DNA of 64,000 bases from Kibdelosporangium sp. MJ126-NF4 (lineage in GTDB: Bacteria > Actinomycetota > Actinomycetes > Mycobacteriales > Pseudonocardiaceae), in contig NZ_CDME01000010.1 of NCBI RefSeq assembly GCF_000826545.1, positions 179,795-243,794 of the forward strand, in the 5' to 3' direction. Under the pieces are notes generated by a model that saw only the letters and a program-made list of their open reading frames with translations, made no database searches and had not been told where the DNA came from. Of the stretch, positions 53,973-62,390 are shown one piece after another. How positions within the stretch are numbered: the stretch's first letter is position 1; each line of letters opens with the position of its first letter. The translations under genes and the position numbers were made by a program.

Positions 53973-54889
53973 CACCGTGTGAGGACTGTCGCCGCGTGGG
54001 ACGCCGCCTGGGCGATGAGGGCCTGGTCGTACTTGGCGTCCTTGGCCGCCTTGCTGGACATGACCGCGATCACCAGCGGCGCCGCCCCCGGTGGCCACAC
54101 CACGGCGATGTCGTTGATCGTGCCGTAGTCACCTGTCCCGGTCTTGTCGGCGACGCGCCAGTCCGGCGGCAGGCCCGCGCGGATGCGTTGCGCACCCGTC
54201 GTGTTGCGCTCCAGCAGGTCACGCAGGAACGCGCGTTTGTCCTCCGGGAGGACGTCGCCCAGCACGATCTTCTGGTAGTCGGTGCCCAGTGCGCGGGGTG
54301 ACGCCGTGTCACGCGGGTCGCCCGGTGTCGCCTCCACGATCGCGGGCTCTGTGCGGTCCATCCTGGTGACCGAGTCGCCGAGGCCACGCAGGTACTCGGT
54401 CAGCTGCTGCGGTCCGCCGAGTTCGCGGAGCAGCAGGTTGCCCGCCGTGCCGTCGCTGTAGCGGATCGCCGCGTCGCACAGGTCCCGGATCGTCATTCCG
54501 GTGGTGACGTGCTGGCTGGTGATCACCGCGCTCTTGAGCAGGTCCCCCTTGCCGTATCGGACAATCGTGTCCAAATGCGACATCGGGTTGCGGTGCAGGA
54601 CCGCAGCTGCGGCAAGGCCTTTGAACGTGGAGCAGAACGCGAACCGCTCGTCCGCCCGGTGGGTGACCGTCACGCCGGTCGCGGTGTTGAGCGCGAACAT
54701 CCCCAGCCGCGCGTCGAACTTCCGTTCCACCTCGACGAGGGCCGCGTCCGGTGGCGGTGGCGCCGACGAGGGCGCGGATGACACGGCTGGCGGTGCCGGC
54801 GGTGTGGTCTGTGACGTGCATCCGGCCAAGGGGGCGAGCGCGACCGCTGTGAGCAGGGCGCGGCGCGTGACGGGCCGCGGTGAAGCCAT
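53972..54889 (-). CDS. Class A beta-lactamase, lipoprotein
   Basis: 305 residues. Tat-like/lipoprotein leader (TRRALLTAVALAPLAGC, lipobox LAGC). Catalytic Ser87-Lys90 in CSTFKG, SDG motif 145-147 where most class A enzymes have SDN (as in M. tuberculosis BlaC), Glu166 equivalent Glu181 in RTEPAIVEATPGD, with Val in place of Asn170, and KTG at 249-251. Should hydrolyse penicillins in the outer-facing space. RBS AAAGGA upstream. Confidence 0.95.
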   Translation of the reverse strand: MASPRPVTRRALLTAVALAPLAGCTSQTTPPAPPAVSSAPSSAPPPPDAALVEVERKFDARLGMFALNTATGVTVTHRADERFAFCSTFKGLAAAAVLHRNPMSHLDTIVRYGKGDLLKSAVITSQHVTTGMTIRDLCDAAIRYSDGTAGNLLLRELGGPQQLTEYLRGLGDSVTRMDRTEPAIVEATPGDPRDTASPRALGTDYQKIVLGDVLPEDKRAFLRDLLERNTTGAQRIRAGLPPDWRVADKTGTGDYGTINDIAVVWPPGAAPLVIAVMSSKAAKDAKYDQALIAQAASHAATVLTR

Positions 54890-54974
54890 CGGGGGTGTCC
54901 TTTGCCGTCGGTCGACGGCGTGGCAAGGCCGCCCTGGTCAACCTAGCCGATCAAGGTCATAACGGATGGCGGTA

Positions 54975-54995
54975 TATATCGTCCCGCGATATACT
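54975..54995 (+). promoter_or_regulatory. PadR-type operator and -10 box
   Basis: Dyad TATATCG (54975-54981) / CGATATA (54987-54993) with 5-nt centre; TATACT at 54990-54995 is a good -10, which puts the start at about 55002, next to the ATG at 55003: a leaderless, autorepressed transcript is likely. It also lies upstream of the divergent beta-lactamase gene. Confidence 0.65.
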
Positions 54996-55002
54996 TCGGT
55001 CT

Positions 55003-55359
55003 ATGAGTACTCGATCGATGTCGGAACAGGCCTTCCTGGTCCTGACGGCGTTAGCGGAGCACCCGCTGCACGGTTACGCCATCGTGCAGGCCGTCGAGAC
55101 CATGTCCGAGGGGCGGGTGCGGCTGCGCGTCGGCACGCTGTACGGCGTGCTGGATCGGCTGGTCGCGGACGGTTTGGCCGAGCGTGACCGTGAGGAGATT
55201 CACCAGGGCAGGTTGCGCCGGTACTACCGGCTCACCGATTCGGGTATCCAGGCGTTGGCCGCCGAGGTCAACCGGCTGTCGGCCAACATCCGCGCGGCGA
55301 GTTCCGTGCTCAAGGCAGCGGGATTCGCGCCGCCGCGACTGGAGGGAGGGCTCGCATGA
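55003..55359 (+). CDS. PadR-family transcriptional regulator
   Basis: 118 residues. Winged helix AFLVLTALAEHPLHGYAIVQ, RLRVGTLYGVLDRLVADGLA and RLRRYYRLTDSGIQALAAEV, then a dimerisation helix. Second ATG at 55018 is possible. Overlaps the next gene by ATGA. The operator-like dyad upstream supports autoregulation. Confidence 0.92.
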   Translation: MSTRSMSEQAFLVLTALAEHPLHGYAIVQAVETMSEGRVRLRVGTLYGVLDRLVADGLAERDREEIHQGRLRRYYRLTDSGIQALAAEVNRLSANIRAASSVLKAAGFAPPRLEGGLA

Positions 55360-56363
55360 CCAGCAGGCTGGAACAACGCTACCGGGGGCTGCTGAGGCTG
55401 CTGCCCCGCTGGTACCGCGAGAAGCGTGCGGACGAGATGGTCGACACGTTCATCAGCGGTCGGCAGGACGACATCGACCAGGAGTACGGCTGGCCGGGGT
55501 GGCGGGAGACCGGGTCCGTGGCGATGCTCGCTGTCCGGACCAGGCTGGCCGGTGCCGACGCCCCGCCCCGCGCGGTCGCACTGGGCGACACCGTGCGGCT
55601 GATCGCCCTGCTCGGCCTGCTGATGCACGCCGTGACAGTTGTCGGTGACGTCGGCCGCGACGGTGTCCTCCAGCTTTTCGCCAGGATGCCCTTGTCCGTG
55701 GCCTTGTCGGTGCCCGTGTCCGTGCCGCTGGACATGGTGCGGGTGGTCTCCCTGGTCGCGTCGGTCGGCGCGTTCGTGCTGATCCTCACCCGCTGGCGCG
55801 GTGCCGCGAAGGCCCTGGCCCTCGTTGCCGTTGTGCCGGAACTGGTCTGGTTCGGAGTGGTGCTCGGCTCCGACGTTCCCGCGACCGCATGGGTGTGGCA
55901 TGGCAGCCTTCTGGCGCCGTTGCTGGTCGCCACCGCCTGTGTGTTCGTGGGCTTCCACAGGGAAGCGCCGTCACCGTCGCGTCGTCCGTGGCTGCTGGCG
56001 CTGCTGGTCGGCGCCGTTGTCGCGTTGAGCTGGCAGGCGTTCGCCTTCGTCTATTCCACGATCACGAACGTCCTGGTGTTCAACCCGTGGACGCTGCAGA
56101 GTCTGATGGTCATCGTGGCGGGTGTGGTGGTACTGCTACGCGCAACACCGCCACACGTCAGGCTCGGTATGGCGATCTACGCCGCAGTGCTGCTGCCGCA
56201 ACGGGCCATCTATGCCTATCAGACGGTGGAATTGAGGGCCGTCAACGGCCCGCTGCTCCAGACCGCCGAGAACGCGGCGATCGCCGAGGTGCTGTGTCTC
56301 TTCCTGATCGGGGTCGCGTTGGCTGTCCCAGGCGTTCGCCGCTACCGCCGTCTGGTCACCTGA
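55356..56363 (+). CDS. Multi-pass membrane protein encoded with PadR
   Basis: 335 residues: soluble N-terminal about 70 residues resembling a permease-prefix domain (YRGLLRLLPRWYREKRADEM), then about eight hydrophobic helices (e.g. LIALLGLLMHAVTVVGDVG, WLLALLVGAVVALSWQAFAF). Coupled to padR by ATGA, thus its likely target. No known transporter motif. Confidence 0.8.
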   Translation: MTSRLEQRYRGLLRLLPRWYREKRADEMVDTFISGRQDDIDQEYGWPGWRETGSVAMLAVRTRLAGADAPPRAVALGDTVRLIALLGLLMHAVTVVGDVGRDGVLQLFARMPLSVALSVPVSVPLDMVRVVSLVASVGAFVLILTRWRGAAKALALVAVVPELVWFGVVLGSDVPATAWVWHGSLLAPLLVATACVFVGFHREAPSPSRRPWLLALLVGAVVALSWQAFAFVYSTITNVLVFNPWTLQSLMVIVAGVVVLLRATPPHVRLGMAIYAAVLLPQRAIYAYQTVELRAVNGPLLQTAENAAIAEVLCLFLIGVALAVPGVRRYRRLVT

Positions 56364-57129
56364 CGAACCGTTCCACCAGGGCGTCCGATCCGGCTGTGAG
56401 CAGGGCGGTGTCCGCGCCGACGAGGATGAACGACGCGCCCGCGTCGAGATAGCGCTGAGCCTGTGCGGGGTCGAAAGCGTTGACCCCCACAGGTTTTCCT
56501 TGAGCTCGAACGGCGTCGAACGTGCGCAGCACCGCGGCGGTGACCTCGGGATGGGTTTGCTGGCCCAACAGGCCCATCGACGCGGCGAGATCCGAAGGCC
56601 CGACGAAGACACCGTCCACGCCGTCCACGGCGGCGATCTCCGCCGCCGCCTCCACTCCGGCGGTGGACTCGATCTGGACGTACAGCGAGACGAACTCGTC
56701 CGCCCGATCCAGATACCCCGCCACCCGGTTCCACCGCGCGGACCGTGACAGCGCGCTGCCCACACCACGCACACCACGCGGCGGAAAACGCACAGCCCGT
56801 ACGACAGACTCGGCCTGCTCGGCCGAATCCACCATGGGCACCAGCAGGTTCTGCGCGCCCAAATCCAGCAGTCGTTTCAGCACAACGGCATCGCCCACCG
56901 ACGCCCGCACCATAGGCGTGACGGGATAGGCCGCGACCGTCTGCAGCAGCGTCAGCAAGGTCTCCAGGCCGAGCGGCGCGTGTTCGGTGTCGAGCAGCAG
57001 CCAATCCAACCCGGCACCGGCACAGATCTCCGCGGCGACCGTGCTGCCCGAGCACACCCACATGCCCACCTGCGGACGGGACGCACGCGCCAGGTGGTCG
57101 CGGAACGACGGGTCTACACGAACCGGCAT
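56356..57129 (-). CDS. hpaI: HpcH/HpaI-family aldolase (4-hydroxy-2-oxoheptanedioate aldolase)
   Basis: 257 residues, class II pyruvate aldolase. LLLDTEHAPLGLETL (base His), MVRASVGD (substrate Arg), metal ligands in YVQIESTAGVEAA (Glu) and FVGPSDLAASMGL (Asp). Final step of the homoprotocatechuate meta pathway: cleaves 4-hydroxy-2-oxoheptane-1,7-dioate to pyruvate and succinic semialdehyde. Last gene of the operon; overlaps hpaH by 16 bp and the convergent membrane gene by 8 bp. Confidence 0.93.
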   Translation of the reverse strand: MPVRVDPSFRDHLARASRPQVGMWVCSGSTVAAEICAGAGLDWLLLDTEHAPLGLETLLTLLQTVAAYPVTPMVRASVGDAVVLKRLLDLGAQNLLVPMVDSAEQAESVVRAVRFPPRGVRGVGSALSRSARWNRVAGYLDRADEFVSLYVQIESTAGVEAAAEIAAVDGVDGVFVGPSDLAASMGLLGQQTHPEVTAAVLRTFDAVRAQGKPVGVNAFDPAQAQRYLDAGASFILVGADTALLTAGSDALVERFVR

Positions 57130-57899
57130 GTGATGGCTCCCAGGTCACGATAGTCGGCCATGATGGTGTCGCCGGGACGCACCCACATCGGCCTGGTGAA
57201 CGAGCCCGCGAGGACGATCTCGCCCGCCTCGAGCCGGTCGCCGTGCTGGGCGAGCTTGCCCGCGAGCCACGCGACACCGATGGCGGGATGGTTGAGCACC
57301 GCCGCCGCGACACCCGATTCCTCGATGGTCTCGTTGCGGTACAACAAGGCCGACACCCAGCGCAGGTCCACGGCGTCCACCGCGACCGGGTTGCCGCCGT
57401 ACACCATGCCGCCCATCGCCGCGTTGTCGCTGATCGTGTCGACGATCGTGCGCCCGGCCATCTCGATGCGGGACGACAGGATCTCCAGCGCGGGCACAAC
57501 GTATTCGCATGCCCGCAGCACGTCGAACACCGTCACGTCCGGGCCTTCCAGCGCTGTCCTGAGCACGAAAGCCAGCTCGACCTCGACGCGGACGTTCGAG
57601 AAGCGGCTGTGCTCGATCACCGAGCCGTTCTCGAACACCATGTCGGCGAAGATCGCGCCGTAGTCCGGCTCGGTGATCCCGGTCGCGGCCTGCATGACCT
57701 TGGACGTCAGGCCGATCTTGCGGCCGACCGGGCGGCGTCCGGCGGCGACACCGCGCCTGCGCCACTCGTTCTGCACCGCGTACGAGTCCTCAATGGTCAT
57801 CCCCGGGTAGCGGCTCGTCAGCAGCGGCACAGTCGTACGCGCCGCTTCGGCGGCCGCCAGCTCGTCGGCGATGGCACTGATGGTGGTGTGATCCAACAT
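57114..57899 (-). CDS. hpaH: 2-oxo-hept-4-ene-1,7-dioate hydratase
   Basis: 261 residues of the 4-oxalocrotonate-decarboxylase/2-oxopentenoate-hydratase family (FAH-like fold): IEDSYAVQNEWRRRGVAAGR, RKIGLTSKVMQAATGITEPD, VRVEVELAFVL (metal Glu pair), YVVPALEILSSRI and ISDNAAMGGMVYGG. Hydrates the product of the decarboxylation step for HpaI. Spaced 8 bp from hpaD. Confidence 0.92.
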   Translation of the reverse strand: MLDHTTISAIADELAAAEAARTTVPLLTSRYPGMTIEDSYAVQNEWRRRGVAAGRRPVGRKIGLTSKVMQAATGITEPDYGAIFADMVFENGSVIEHSRFSNVRVEVELAFVLRTALEGPDVTVFDVLRACEYVVPALEILSSRIEMAGRTIVDTISDNAAMGGMVYGGNPVAVDAVDLRWVSALLYRNETIEESGVAAAVLNHPAIGVAWLAGKLAQHGDRLEAGEIVLAGSFTRPMWVRPGDTIMADYRDLGAITCRFV

Positions 57900-57907
57900 G
57901 ATCGCGC

Positions 57908-58990
57908 CTACAACTGGTTTCCGAGTTTGTACTCGGCCTGTTTCCACGGCGGCAGACCGGGTTCGTCCTTGCGGGTGTAGGAGAAACCGTCGGCGCCGAT
58001 GGTCACCTGCATCTCGCTGGTGTCGGTGCGTGCGGCGACCGGCTGCGGGTTGCCGTCCAGGTCGAGCACGATCGACGCCTCGGTGTACCACGACGGCACC
58101 ACGGGATTGCCCCACCAGTCTCGTCGCTGGTTGTCGTGCACGTCCCACGTCACCACGGGATTGTCCGGGTCACCGGTGTAGTAGTCCTGCGTGTAGATCT
58201 CGATCCGGTGCATGTCGGGATCACGCAGGTACAGGTAGAACGCGTTCGACACACCATGACGGCCCGGACCGCGCTCGATGCGGTCCGACAGGCGCAGCGC
58301 GCCGAGCTTGTCGCAGATGGCCAGGATGTTGTGCTTCTCGTGGGTCGCGAACGCGACGTGGTGCATGCGCGGGCCGTCGCCGCCGGTCATCGCCGTGTCG
58401 TGCACGGTCGGCTTGCGGCGCATCCACGCCGCGTACGTCGTGCCCTGGTCGTCCTTGATGTCCTCGGTGACGCGGAAACCCAGTGACTCCATGTACTTCA
58501 CCGCGTCGGCGACGTCCGGCGTGACCTGGTTGAAGTGGTCGATCCGGACGATCGCGCCCGGGGTGTGCAGGTCGTAGCGCCACGCGAGCCGCTCGACGTG
58601 CTCGACGTCGTGGAAGAACTCGTACGGGAATCCGAGCGGGTCCTGCACGCGCACCGAGTCGCCGATCCCTTTGGTGAAGCCGTTCTTGCGGCGTTCGACA
58701 CGGCAGCCGAGTTCGGTGAAGAACGCCACCGCTTTGTCCAGGTCCTCTGGAGACCGAACACGGTAGGAGAAGGCGGCGACAGCGGGGACGGGCCCGACGC
58801 GCAGCACGAGGTTGTGGTGGATGAACTCCTCGAGGCTGCGCAGGTGGATGGTGGTGTCGTCCTCCTCGGTCACGACCAGGCCCAGGACGTCGACGTAGAA
58901 GTGCCGTGAGCGCTCGAGGTCCGTCACGACGAGTTCCATGTACGCGCAACGCAGGATGTCCGGCGGCGGCGAGGACGGTGTGGCGTACAT
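57908..58990 (-). CDS. hpaD: Homoprotocatechuate (3,4-dihydroxyphenylacetate) 2,3-dioxygenase
   Basis: 360 residues, two-domain type I extradiol dioxygenase. Iron ligands His152 (RIDHFNQV), His211 (RMHHVAFATHE) and Glu264 (HRIEIYTQDYY) match His155/His214/Glu267 of the crystallised actinobacterial/Brevibacterium enzyme with a constant offset of three. Opens the catechol ring to 5-carboxymethyl-2-hydroxymuconate semialdehyde. One base separates it from hpaE. Confidence 0.95.
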   Translation of the reverse strand: MYATPSSPPPDILRCAYMELVVTDLERSRHFYVDVLGLVVTEEDDTTIHLRSLEEFIHHNLVLRVGPVPAVAAFSYRVRSPEDLDKAVAFFTELGCRVERRKNGFTKGIGDSVRVQDPLGFPYEFFHDVEHVERLAWRYDLHTPGAIVRIDHFNQVTPDVADAVKYMESLGFRVTEDIKDDQGTTYAAWMRRKPTVHDTAMTGGDGPRMHHVAFATHEKHNILAICDKLGALRLSDRIERGPGRHGVSNAFYLYLRDPDMHRIEIYTQDYYTGDPDNPVVTWDVHDNQRRDWWGNPVVPSWYTEASIVLDLDGNPQPVAARTDTSEMQVTIGADGFSYTRKDEPGLPPWKQAEYKLGNQL

Positions 58991-58991
58991 G

Positions 58992-60470
58992 TCAGGCTCC
59001 CTTGCCGAAGGTCGGGTTGCGCGGCTCGCCGAGGGTGATGTGCACCGCCTGCTGGTCGGTGTAGAAGTCGATCGACCGGTACCCGCCCTCATGGCCGAGG
59101 CCGGACGCCTTGACGCCGCCGAACGGCGTGCGCAGGTCACGGACGTTGTTGGAGTTCAACCAGACCATGCCCGCGTCGATCGAGTGCGCGAACGTGTGCG
59201 CCCGCTTGAGGTCGTTCGTCCAGAGGTAGGCCGCCAGGCCGTACTTGGTGTCGTTGGCCAGCCGCAGCGCTTCCTCCTCGGTGTCGAACGGGGTGATCGC
59301 GACCACCGGGCCGAAGATCTCCTCCTGGAAGATCCGGGCTTCCGGTGGCACGTCGGCGAAAACCGTTGGCGCCACGTAGTTCCCGGTCTCCATACCGTCC
59401 GGGCGGCCACCACCGGCGACCAGGCGGCCCTCGGTGCGGCCGATCTCGATGTAGCCCATCACCTTCGCGTGGTGTTCGGGATGCACCAGCGCGCCGACCT
59501 CGGTGGCGGGATCGGCCGGATCGCCGACCACGACCCGTTTCGCCTGCGCCGCGTAGCGTTCGACGAACTCGTCGTACACGGGACGTTCGACGAGGACGCG
59601 GCTGCCCGCCGTGCAGCGTTCGCCGTTGAGCGAGAACACGCCGAAGATGGTGGCGTCGATCGCCGCGGTGAGATCGGCGTCGGCGAACACGACCGCGGGC
59701 GACTTGCCGCCAAGCTCCATCGACAGGCCTTTGAGGTACGGCGCCGCGTTCGCGAAGATGATCTCCCCGGTGCGGCTCTCCCCGGTGAACGAGATCAGCG
59801 GCACGTCCGGGTGCTTCACCAGCGCGTCGCCCGCGTCCTCACCCAGGCCGTTGACCAGGTTGAACACGCCCTGAGGCAGCCCGGCCTGCTCGAAGATGCC
59901 CGCCCACAACGACGCCGACAGGGGAGTGAACTCGGCCGGTTTGAGAACAACGGTGTTGCCGGTGGCCAGCGCGGGCGCGAGCTTCCACGACTCCAGCATG
60001 AACGGGGTGTTCCACGGCGTGATCAGCCCGGCGACACCGATCGGCTTGCGGTTGACGTAGTTGATCTGGTGACCTGGCACTTTGTACGCGTCATCCGCCT
60101 GCGCCACAACAAGATCGGCGAAGAACCGGAAGTTCTCGGCCGCTCGTTTGGCCTGGCCGAGCGCCTGCGAGATCGGCAGCCCGGAGTCGAAGCTCTCCAA
60201 CTCGGCGAGCTGAGCGTTGCGCGACTCGACGATGTCGGCGATCCGGTGCAGCACACGGGAACGTTCGCGGGGAAGCAGCTTCGGCCATGGCCCCTCGGTG
60301 AACGCACGGCGCGCGGCGGCCACCGCTCGGTCGACATCGGCCTTCCCACCCGCGGCGGCCTGCGTGTACGTCTCGTTGGTCACCGGGTTGAGCACATCGA
60401 AGGTGCCGCCGTCGACGGAGTCCACGAACTTGCCGTCGATGTAGTGCTGGATCAGGGAAGGCAGCTTCAC
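58992..60470 (-). CDS. hpaE: 5-carboxymethyl-2-hydroxymuconate semialdehyde dehydrogenase
   Basis: 492 residues, ALDH superfamily. NAD region GVAGLITPWNTPFML, SFTGESRTGEII, general base Glu in SMELGGKSPAVVF, catalytic Cys in NGERCTAGSRVLVE, and FGPVVAITPFD. GTG start overlapping the upstream stop (GTGA). Oxidises the semialdehyde made by HpaD. Confidence 0.95.
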   Translation of the reverse strand: MKLPSLIQHYIDGKFVDSVDGGTFDVLNPVTNETYTQAAAGGKADVDRAVAAARRAFTEGPWPKLLPRERSRVLHRIADIVESRNAQLAELESFDSGLPISQALGQAKRAAENFRFFADLVVAQADDAYKVPGHQINYVNRKPIGVAGLITPWNTPFMLESWKLAPALATGNTVVLKPAEFTPLSASLWAGIFEQAGLPQGVFNLVNGLGEDAGDALVKHPDVPLISFTGESRTGEIIFANAAPYLKGLSMELGGKSPAVVFADADLTAAIDATIFGVFSLNGERCTAGSRVLVERPVYDEFVERYAAQAKRVVVGDPADPATEVGALVHPEHHAKVMGYIEIGRTEGRLVAGGGRPDGMETGNYVAPTVFADVPPEARIFQEEIFGPVVAITPFDTEEEALRLANDTKYGLAAYLWTNDLKRAHTFAHSIDAGMVWLNSNNVRDLRTPFGGVKASGLGHEGGYRSIDFYTDQQAVHITLGEPRNPTFGKGA

Positions 60471-61924
60471 TGGGTCTCCTCATACTTCGCGCGCCATGCC
60501 GCGTTCGGCGGGAACAGTCCTTTGATCGCGTGGCCCTCCCTGACCCGCGCGGCCACCCACTGGTCCTCCTGCTCCTGAGCCAGCGCGGCCTCGGCGACCT
60601 CGTCCGCGAGGTGCGGCGGAATCACGATGACACCGTCGGAGTCACCGACGATGACATCACCGGGAAGCACAGTCGCGCCGCCACACGCGACAGCGACATC
60701 GACGTCCCACGGCACATGCCTGCGGCCCAGCACAGCGGGATGCGGCCCCACCGAGAACACCGGCAGCCCGGTCTCGGCCACCGCGTCGTAATCGCGCACA
60801 CCGCCGTCCGTGACCACCCCAGCCGCACCACGGCTCAGGGCACGTGACGCCAGGATGTCGCCGAGCGTGCCGGAGGTGGTCTCACCGCGCGCCTCGATAA
60901 CGATGACCTCACCCGCCGCGACCGTGTCGAACGCGCGCTTCTGGGCGTTGTAGCCGCCGCCGTGACTGGCGGAGAGGTCCTCACGATTGGGCACGAAACG
61001 CAGAGTCTTCGCGGTGCCAACGATTTTGACACCGGGGCTGTTGGGACGAACGCCTTCGATCACGACGTTGTTCAGCCCGCGCTTGCGCAACTGGGCAGAC
61101 AGTGTCGCGACGGGGGCACGTTCGAGTTTGCCGCGCACCTCATCGGTGAGTTCAGGCAGACCAGCGGCTGCCCGCGATCCCCAGGCCTCGGCGCGCTGGG
61201 TATCGTCCACGCGCGGGAGCGCACCGACATCGGAGAACGGTGTCGTGCCCTGGGTGACGGTGGTGACCAGGCGTCCGCTGCTCGCTCCCGGCACCTCGAC
61301 CTCGACCTCGACGACGTCACCGGGAACGACCACAGTCGACCCGGCGGGGGTGCCGGTCAGGATGACGTCGCCGGTCTCCAGAGTGAGATGCTGGGACAGA
61401 TCGGCGAGTAGCCGAGCCAGCGGGAAGATCATCCCGGCGGTGCTGTCATCCTGCCTGAGCTCACCATTGACCCAGGTACGCAGCCGGATAGCGGCCGGGT
61501 CGACGCCACGGGCGTCGATGAGGCCAGGGCCAAGCGGAGTGAACCCATCACCACCCTTGGAGCGAACATTCGAGCCCCGATCAACGGCCCGGAGATCGTA
61601 TATGCCGAAGTCGTTGGCGGCGGTGACAGCAGCGACGTGCCGCCACGCGTGCTCGGGCATCACCCAGCGGGCGGGAGCACCGATCACCACCGCGACCTCA
61701 CCCTCGAAGGCGAGCAGTTCAGTGCCGAGCGGACGCTCGACCGTGCCACCCGAGAAGCCGAGTGAGCTGGACGGTTTGAAGAAATAGGACGGGTGTTCAG
61801 GCCGACGGCCACGTTGGTCGGCGCGCGAGGCGTAGCTGAGATGAACCGCGATGACCTTGCCGGGACGGACGAGGAGCGGAGTGGCCGCCGCGCTGTCCGG
61901 TGCGGGTGCTTCGTCGCCGTCCAT
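60467..61924 (-). CDS. FAH-domain / RraA-like fusion: probable carboxymethyl-hydroxymuconate isomerase plus decarboxylase
   Basis: 485 residues. N-terminal about 17-240: fumarylacetoacetate-hydrolase domain as in HpaG (GKVIAVHLSYASRADQRG, metal Glu pair AFEGEVAVVIG, AANDFGIYDLRAVDR, GGDGFTPLGPGLI, VILTGTPAGSTVVV). C-terminal about 255-470: RraA-like/HMG-aldolase fold with AAGVVTDGGVRDYDAV, VFSVGPHP and VLPGDVIVGDSDGVIVIPP. In E. coli HpaG, isomerase and decarboxylase are two FAH domains; here an RraA-like domain, whose relatives are decarboxylases/aldolases, replaces one. First gene of the operon; RBS AGGAG. Confidence 0.88.
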   Translation of the reverse strand: MDGDEAPAPDSAAATPLLVRPGKVIAVHLSYASRADQRGRRPEHPSYFFKPSSSLGFSGGTVERPLGTELLAFEGEVAVVIGAPARWVMPEHAWRHVAAVTAANDFGIYDLRAVDRGSNVRSKGGDGFTPLGPGLIDARGVDPAAIRLRTWVNGELRQDDSTAGMIFPLARLLADLSQHLTLETGDVILTGTPAGSTVVVPGDVVEVEVEVPGASSGRLVTTVTQGTTPFSDVGALPRVDDTQRAEAWGSRAAAGLPELTDEVRGKLERAPVATLSAQLRKRGLNNVVIEGVRPNSPGVKIVGTAKTLRFVPNREDLSASHGGGYNAQKRAFDTVAAGEVIVIEARGETTSGTLGDILASRALSRGAAGVVTDGGVRDYDAVAETGLPVFSVGPHPAVLGRRHVPWDVDVAVACGGATVLPGDVIVGDSDGVIVIPPHLADEVAEAALAQEQEDQWVAARVREGHAIKGLFPPNAAWRAKYEETQ

Positions 61925-62027
61925 GGGATCGCGCTCCTGGTTCGATGCCTACCGTACGTCAAAACGTATACGATCCGGCCGAGTCGATGCAAGGGTCAGG
62001 AGGGCGGGCTGGTAGGGCATGCCTGAA
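61925..62027 (-). promoter_or_regulatory. Probable promoter region of the homoprotocatechuate operon
   Basis: Palindrome CGTATACG (61965-61972) and TTGACG (minus strand, about 61959-61964) lie 35-48 bp upstream of the first gene. The dyad could be a regulator site; no regulator gene is present in the operon. Confidence 0.4.
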
Positions 62028-62108
62028 AGAACAAAAGAAAAAGAAGCAAGGAAGAGAAAAGAACAAAAACAAGATAAAGATAAAGATAAAGATAAAGACA
62101 AGGGCAAA
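62028..62108. repeat. A-rich low-complexity tract with GATAAA tandem repeat
   Basis: About 80 bases of nearly pure A/G on the + strand in an otherwise very GC-rich genome, including four GATAAA-type units at about 62075-62097. No plausible gene. Could be foreign or slippage-generated DNA next to the HNH element. Confidence 0.8.
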
Positions 62109-62199
62109 GCAACTATCTCGGTTCCCTAACCAGGCTGGGGAGTAGAATTGGCTGGTACGTAACCAACGCAGGGTAACCAGCGCTGTGACTGTCAGCCGA

Positions 62200-62321
62200 G
62201 GCTGGGAGTTGCGCTCCAACGTAACCAGCAGCGCTAACGCAATCAGAAGTAATCCGTTCAAACCGGGCACGGCGGCGGGTGGCCCATGGGTGAGCGGAGC
62301 GTGACTCACCATCCACATCCC
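62200..62321. repeat. Left 122-bp inverted repeat of HNH element
   Basis: Reverse complement of 63602-63723 with five mismatches in 122 bp. Starts GGCTGGGAGTTGCGCTCCAA and ends CCACATCCC. Bounds the HNH/13E12 gene on its 5' side. Confidence 0.9.
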
Positions 62322-62390
62322 ACAGCCCCACTTGGGCGATTCACCCGAAAGAGTACGGCGATAGCTGTGTTTCTTCGATAAAATGGACAC

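Noticed and set aside
61900..62145. Plus-strand frame giving a Lys-rich peptide across the A-rich tract
   Set aside because: Simple-sequence translation with no start signal or homology; treated as low-complexity DNA.
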